Source: Lachnoclostridium sp. An169 (GTDB lineage: Bacteria; Bacillota; Clostridia; Lachnospirales; Lachnospiraceae). From it: a stretch of 47,028 bases of DNA. The stretch is taken from positions 1 through 47,028 of the forward strand of contig NZ_NFKT01000036.1 in NCBI RefSeq assembly GCF_002160525.1. The letters run 5' to 3'. The position numbers and the translations under genes were made by a program. The notes beneath the pieces are model-generated. The model did no database searches and was not told where the DNA came from. It saw only the letters and a program-made list of their open reading frames with translations. Positions within the stretch are counted from its first letter, which is position 1, and every line of letters begins with the position of its first letter. Below, piece after piece: positions 43,612 to 47,028 of the stretch.

Positions 43612-44508
43612 CTAACCTTTTACGGAACCTACCATGATTCCCTTGTCAAAATACTTCTGGAAGAACGGATACATTACGATCAGCGGCAGACTTGATACAA
43701 CAATCGTCGCATATTTCAAAAGCTCCGCAACTTTTGACATCTCCGCCGTGCTCTGGATATCTGCGATCATTCCCGGCTGCGGCGTATTCTGCACCAGAAT
43801 GGATCTCAGCACAAGCTGCAGAGGCTGAAGGTCTGCATCGTTCAGATAGATCATGGCGTCAAAATAGCTGTTCCACATACCCACGAATGACCAGAGGGCA
43901 AGCACTGCGATGATCGGTTTGCACACCGGCATCATGATCTTGAAGAAATGCTGGATCTCATTGGCCCCGTCGATCGCGGACGCTTCTCTGAGCTCGCCCG
44001 GGATGGACTGGTAGTAGGTCCTTGCAAGAATCATGTTCCACACATTAAATGCTCCCGGGATCAGAATCGCCCAGATCGTATTGACCATGTGAAGGTTGTT
44101 GATCAGAATAAAGGTCGGGATCAGGCCGCCTCCGAAAAACATGGTGATAATAAATATAATGTTAAAAAACTTCCGTCCCACAAAATCTTTCTTCGACATG
44201 GGATAGGCTGCAAGCAGTGTTACAAAAACCGAGATAACCGTAAATGCCGCCGAATAGAACAGGGCGTTGAAAAATCCGCGCCAGATCATCTCATTTTCCA
44301 GGACTCTCCGGTATGCATCCAGTGTCCAGTCCGCAAAATGGAAGCTGATTCCCTGGTTATTGAGCACGTTCGGATCCATAAAGGATGCAATCACAATATA
44401 TACAAGCGGGACGAAAACAGCCAGCACAAATAATCCGAGCAGCGTGTACCCGACGCCGAGAATAATGCGGTCCGATGTCCCGAGTTTCATTTTTCTTCTT
44501 GTTTCCAC
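43612..44508 (-). CDS. Carbohydrate ABC transporter permease (LplC/MalG type)
   Basis: A 298-residue permease with six hydrophobic segments. The ATPase-contact loop is EASAIDGANEIQHFFKIMMP, the EAA motif. The C-terminus FQKYFDKGIMVGSVKG is characteristic of this family. It is placed between its partner permease and the binding protein gene. Confidence 0.92.
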   Translation of the reverse strand: METRRKMKLGTSDRIILGVGYTLLGLFVLAVFVPLVYIVIASFMDPNVLNNQGISFHFADWTLDAYRRVLENEMIWRGFFNALFYSAAFTVISVFVTLLAAYPMSKKDFVGRKFFNIIFIITMFFGGGLIPTFILINNLHMVNTIWAILIPGAFNVWNMILARTYYQSIPGELREASAIDGANEIQHFFKIMMPVCKPIIAVLALWSFVGMWNSYFDAMIYLNDADLQPLQLVLRSILVQNTPQPGMIADIQSTAEMSKVAELLKYATIVVSSLPLIVMYPFFQKYFDKGIMVGSVKG

Positions 44509-44524
44509 AAAACAGCCCTCCCTT

Positions 44525-45463
44525 TTATAATCCTTCTCCGTCGTTTAATTTCGACACGATCCAGTTCACAAGAATCAGAAGAATTACATTGATCACTGAG
44601 TTAAAAAGTCCTACCGCCGTTGAATAACCGTAATCGCCGTTCAGAAGACCGATCCGGTATACATATGTAGAAAGGATCTCGGAAGCCGGAAGGTTCATGT
44701 CTGTCTGCAGTGCATAGGCTTTCTCGAATCCGATGCTCATAATATTTCCCGCCTGAAGGATAAACTGAATCACGATAATGTTCTTGATTGCGGGCAGCTG
44801 CACATAGCGGATCTGCTGCAGGATATTGGCTCCATCCACAATCGCCGCCTCTTCCAGATCCTTGCTTGCGTTCGCCAGCGCCGCCGTGTACATAATGGAG
44901 GACCACCCTGCGGTCTGCCAGATGCCGCTGGCGATATAGATGGTACGGAACGCTTCCGGCATGGTCATCCAGTTTGTATTAATCCCGAGCAGTGAGTTGA
45001 TCGGTCCCACCGGCGAGAGAAAGATGCGGACCATACCGCAGAGGACGATAACGGAAATAAAGTTGGGCGCGTAGATCAGAAGCTGAATCTTTTTCTTGAT
45101 TCCCGCCCTGCGGATCTGATTTAACAGAAGCGCAAGAATTATCGGAATCGGGAATCCCCAGAGCAGTCCGTAGACGCTAAGCTTCAGTGTGTTCAGCAGA
45201 TAATCCATAAAATCGGGCGAGGACAGGAACCTCTGGAAATACTCCAGTCCCACCCACGGGCTGCCCAGAACGCCCTCGATTACATTGTAATCCTCGAATG
45301 CAATCAGCACGCCACCCATGGGTCCGTATTTGAAAATCAGTGTCAGCAGAAGCCCGGGCAGCAGAAAAAATACGTAAAGCTGCCAGTTTCTTTTTACATA
45401 CCTCAGTTTCTCCCCCGGCGATTGTCTCACAGCCGCCGTGGCTTTTTTCCGAAGAACTTTCAT
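44525..45463 (-). CDS. Carbohydrate ABC transporter permease (LplB type)
   Basis: A 312-residue permease with six hydrophobic segments and an EAA-type loop (EEAAIVDGANILQQIRYVQLP). It is the first gene of the leftward sugar operon, following the promoter at 45548-45576. The basic N-terminus is cytoplasmic. Confidence 0.92.
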   Translation of the reverse strand: MKVLRKKATAAVRQSPGEKLRYVKRNWQLYVFFLLPGLLLTLIFKYGPMGGVLIAFEDYNVIEGVLGSPWVGLEYFQRFLSSPDFMDYLLNTLKLSVYGLLWGFPIPIILALLLNQIRRAGIKKKIQLLIYAPNFISVIVLCGMVRIFLSPVGPINSLLGINTNWMTMPEAFRTIYIASGIWQTAGWSSIMYTAALANASKDLEEAAIVDGANILQQIRYVQLPAIKNIIVIQFILQAGNIMSIGFEKAYALQTDMNLPASEILSTYVYRIGLLNGDYGYSTAVGLFNSVINVILLILVNWIVSKLNDGEGL

Positions 45464-45536
45464 TTTCTTCTCCCTTCCTTTTACATTTGCACATTTTGTA
45501 ACTTTCGACCGGTCATTTTATACATAGCGTTTTGTT

Positions 45537-45579
45537 ATGTTGACATTATATTAACATCAATTATGCATAATGTCAACAT
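45537..45579 (-). promoter_or_regulatory. Sugar operon promoter with twin operators
   Basis: On the minus strand TTGACA (45571-45576), 17 bases and TAATAT (45548-45553). Two operator-like copies, ATGTTGACAT (45537-45546) and its complement-oriented ATGTCAACAT (45570-45579), have centres 33 bases apart. One covers the -35, the other lies just past the -10. Binding by the LacI protein would block the promoter. The rest of the 316-base gap contains the LacI promoter and no gene. Confidence 0.8.
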
Positions 45580-45698
45580 TATTTTTACATTTTCACCATT
45601 ATTTTATTGTGCATTTGCACACTTTCGTGTGAATTCATTTTACATAAAACAGCTTTCATATTATTATATTTTCTGATTGCACCTTCTCTATTTTACAT

Positions 45699-45727
45699 TT
45701 GACAAATCTTCCATAATCTATTAAAGT
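45699..45727 (+). promoter_or_regulatory. lacI-type regulator promoter
   Basis: TTGACA (45699-45704), 17 bases and TAAAGT (45722-45727) read on the plus strand, about 50 bases before the regulator start. No operator copy overlaps it. Confidence 0.65.
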
Positions 45728-45778
45728 AAATGTAACAGTAATTTCGCCGCTTTTCCGGGCGGCAGATCGGAGAACAGA

Positions 45779-46813
45779 ATGGGTAAAAAAGTTACGATTC
45801 AGGATATTGCAGACAGCCTTGGACTTTCCAGAAACACTGTTTCAAAGGCATTGAATAATACCGGCGTACTGGCAGATGATACCCGCCGCAGAATTCTTGA
45901 GAAAGCTGCAGAAATGGGGTACAGCAGATTCATATACGTGCAGCAGGAACCTTTCATCCAGACAGGTGAGGTCAAAGAACTTGCGCTGATCACCCAGAAT
46001 ATGCCATATGGTTCCCATTTTGGAACCTTTGCTCTGAATACCTTTCAGGAGAAAATCAGCCAGAATAACTTCCGGCTTTCCATGTTTCCGGCACGTGACG
46101 AGGAAATTCGTGCCCTCCAGCTGCCTCTTGGCCTGGATAAAGATAACATTGAGGGAATCGTATGCATGGAGCTGTTTGACCCGGATTATATAGAAATGCT
46201 GGGATCGCTCGGTCTGCCTCTTCTCTTTGTCGATACGGCTTATGATACTGATTTTACACAGATTGACGCAGACTTTCTGCTGATGGAAAACCATGCCAGT
46301 GTGTTCCGGCTGACGGATACCCTTATCCAGAACGGGTTCCAGAGACTCGCATTTGCCGGCGACTGCCGTCACTGCCGTTCTTTCTTTGAACGCTATCAGG
46401 GATTTGCTGACGCGCTCAGGGCAAACGGACTCTCCCCGGTCAACACACAGTTTTCCGACCCGGATACTTTCTCTGATTCCGGACTCCTTGCAGAAGCCGT
46501 AAAAAGGCTTCTCGTCCTTCCCGACGCCTTTATCTGTGCAAACGACTTTGTCGCAGTTGACCTGATCCGTTCTTTCAAAAAACAGGGGATCCGTGTACCG
46601 GAAGATGTCCGCATTACCGGATTCGACAACGCCGCCGAATCCAGGATCATCGAACCACATCTCACTACCGTTGACATCCCCAGCTCTAAAATGGGATATA
46701 TTGCTGCGGATATGCTGCTTTCCCGGATCGCAGATCCGGAGATTCCCTACCGGATTACCCATGTGCGGACAACAGTAAAGTACAGGGAGTCCACAGGTGT
46801 TCTGAAGATATAA
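45779..46813 (+). CDS. LacI family transcriptional regulator
   Basis: A 344-residue regulator. The N-terminal helix-turn-helix and hinge helix are plain (VTIQDIADSLGLSRNTVSKAL, then GYS at the hinge), followed by a sugar-binding domain with PDAFICANDFVAVDLI and the TGFDN motif. It is divergent from the sugar importer operon and most likely represses it in the absence of its inducer, perhaps a fructo-oligosaccharide. Confidence 0.92.
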   Translation: MGKKVTIQDIADSLGLSRNTVSKALNNTGVLADDTRRRILEKAAEMGYSRFIYVQQEPFIQTGEVKELALITQNMPYGSHFGTFALNTFQEKISQNNFRLSMFPARDEEIRALQLPLGLDKDNIEGIVCMELFDPDYIEMLGSLGLPLLFVDTAYDTDFTQIDADFLLMENHASVFRLTDTLIQNGFQRLAFAGDCRHCRSFFERYQGFADALRANGLSPVNTQFSDPDTFSDSGLLAEAVKRLLVLPDAFICANDFVAVDLIRSFKKQGIRVPEDVRITGFDNAAESRIIEPHLTTVDIPSSKMGYIAADMLLSRIADPEIPYRITHVRTTVKYRESTGVLKI

Positions 46814-46840
46814 AAGGGAGGAAAAATCCTCCCTTTTTTT
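46812..46840 (+). terminator. Terminator after the LacI-type gene
   Basis: AAAAGGGAGGA and TCCTCCCTTTT (46812-46822 and 46827-46837) around an AAAA loop, followed by more T residues. It is right after the stop codon. Confidence 0.9.
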
Positions 46841-46865
46841 GTGCGGATATCTGCCATAAAACAGA

Positions 46866-46899
46866 TAAAAAGAACCTCTGGGATATTACTCCCAGAGGT
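46866..46899 (-). terminator. rRNA operon terminator
   Basis: Ten-base arms ACCTCTGGGA and TCCCAGAGGT (46874-46883 and 46890-46899) with TTCTTTTT following on the minus strand. It lies about 80 bases beyond the 3' end of the 23S rRNA gene. Confidence 0.85.
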
Positions 46900-46976
46900 C
46901 CCGGTATCTGCCGTACTTTTATCATGTACCTTCAAAACTACATACAAAGAATCAATCATCCGTCTGTTCCCTTCCT

Positions 46977-47028
46977 GGTTATGCCCTCGACCTATTAGTA
47001 GCAGTCAGCTCCATGCCTTACGGCACTT
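46977..47028 (-). rRNA. rrl: 23S ribosomal RNA, 3' end (partial)
   Basis: The reverse complement of the last 50 bases reads like the conserved 23S 3' terminus, including GCATGGAGCTGACTGCTACT and TAATAGGTCGAGGGC. The gene enters the window from the right. The exact 3' end is estimated at the GGTT at 46977. No 5S gene lies between it and the terminator. Confidence 0.88.

Noticed and set aside
45842..46762. 306-codon minus-strand frame
   Set aside because: It is antisense to the LacI-type regulator, which has a complete domain structure.
1..47028. CRISPR arrays, tRNA genes and complete insertion sequences
   Set aside because: No regularly spaced identical repeats, no convincing cloverleaf and no DDE-type transposase were seen; a covariance search could still find a tRNA I missed.

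Overview
The window looks like chromosomal DNA of a gut-type Clostridia, most likely a Lachnospiraceae member. This rests on the style of the ABC/two-component operons, the complete livJ-aroD-livHMGF block, clostridial-type serine recombinases with a TnpW partner, the small HPr-like protein without a histidine, and strong AGGAGG ribosome binding sites throughout. Species cannot be named from the sequence alone. The right edge enters the 3' end of a 23S rRNA gene on the minus strand.

Region 1 (1-1650) holds a large serine recombinase gene whose 5' end, including the catalytic serine codon, is missing. Region 2 (about 1651-12765) is a catabolic cluster for decorated plant-type glycosides. A TetR regulator, a class C-like serine hydrolase and a patatin-like lipase run leftward. 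An alpha/beta-hydrolase esterase, a tannase/feruloyl esterase family protein, a GPH-type sugar:cation symporter, a GH78 alpha-L-rhamnosidase, a metallo-beta-lactamase-fold hydrolase and the first part of a GH3-like beta-glucosidase run rightward. None of the esterases or the rhamnosidase has a signal peptide, so the inferred logic is uptake of a small acylated glycoside by the symporter followed by intracellular de-esterification, rhamnose removal and (originally) beta-glucoside hydrolysis.

Region 3 (about 12765-18790) is a decayed mobile element with a P4-type primase stub, a CHC2 zinc-finger primase-like protein, a complete large serine recombinase coupled to TnpW, a divergent sigma-like protein, a zinc-ribbon DUF6076-like protein and a RhuM-like protein with an altered end. 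The GH3 gene and the primase gene truncate each other at about 12765, so the junction is a rearrangement and not a simple insertion.

Region 4 (18790-31237) is a run of envelope-stress and signalling modules: PadR plus a HAAS-domain membrane protein, a secreted DNA-entry-like nuclease lipoprotein, a response regulator/ABC transporter/histidine kinase set of the antimicrobial-peptide-resistance type, a toxin-antitoxin pair under a consensus promoter with two palindromic operators, an RpiB/LacAB-family isomerase, a DUF5105-like protein and a second ABC exporter pair.

Region 5 (31238-37502) is the branched-chain amino acid uptake locus with a cytidylate-kinase-like gene and aroD. Region 6 (37602-40252) has a DUF1295 membrane enzyme, an NAD(P)-binding oxidoreductase pseudogene with an internal deletion, a TetR regulator with its operator, a structured transcript end and an HPr-like gene. 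Region 7 (40413-46813) is a sugar operon (two permeases, a binding lipoprotein and a GH32 fructosidase) divergent from its LacI regulator with twin operators, followed by the 23S rRNA end.
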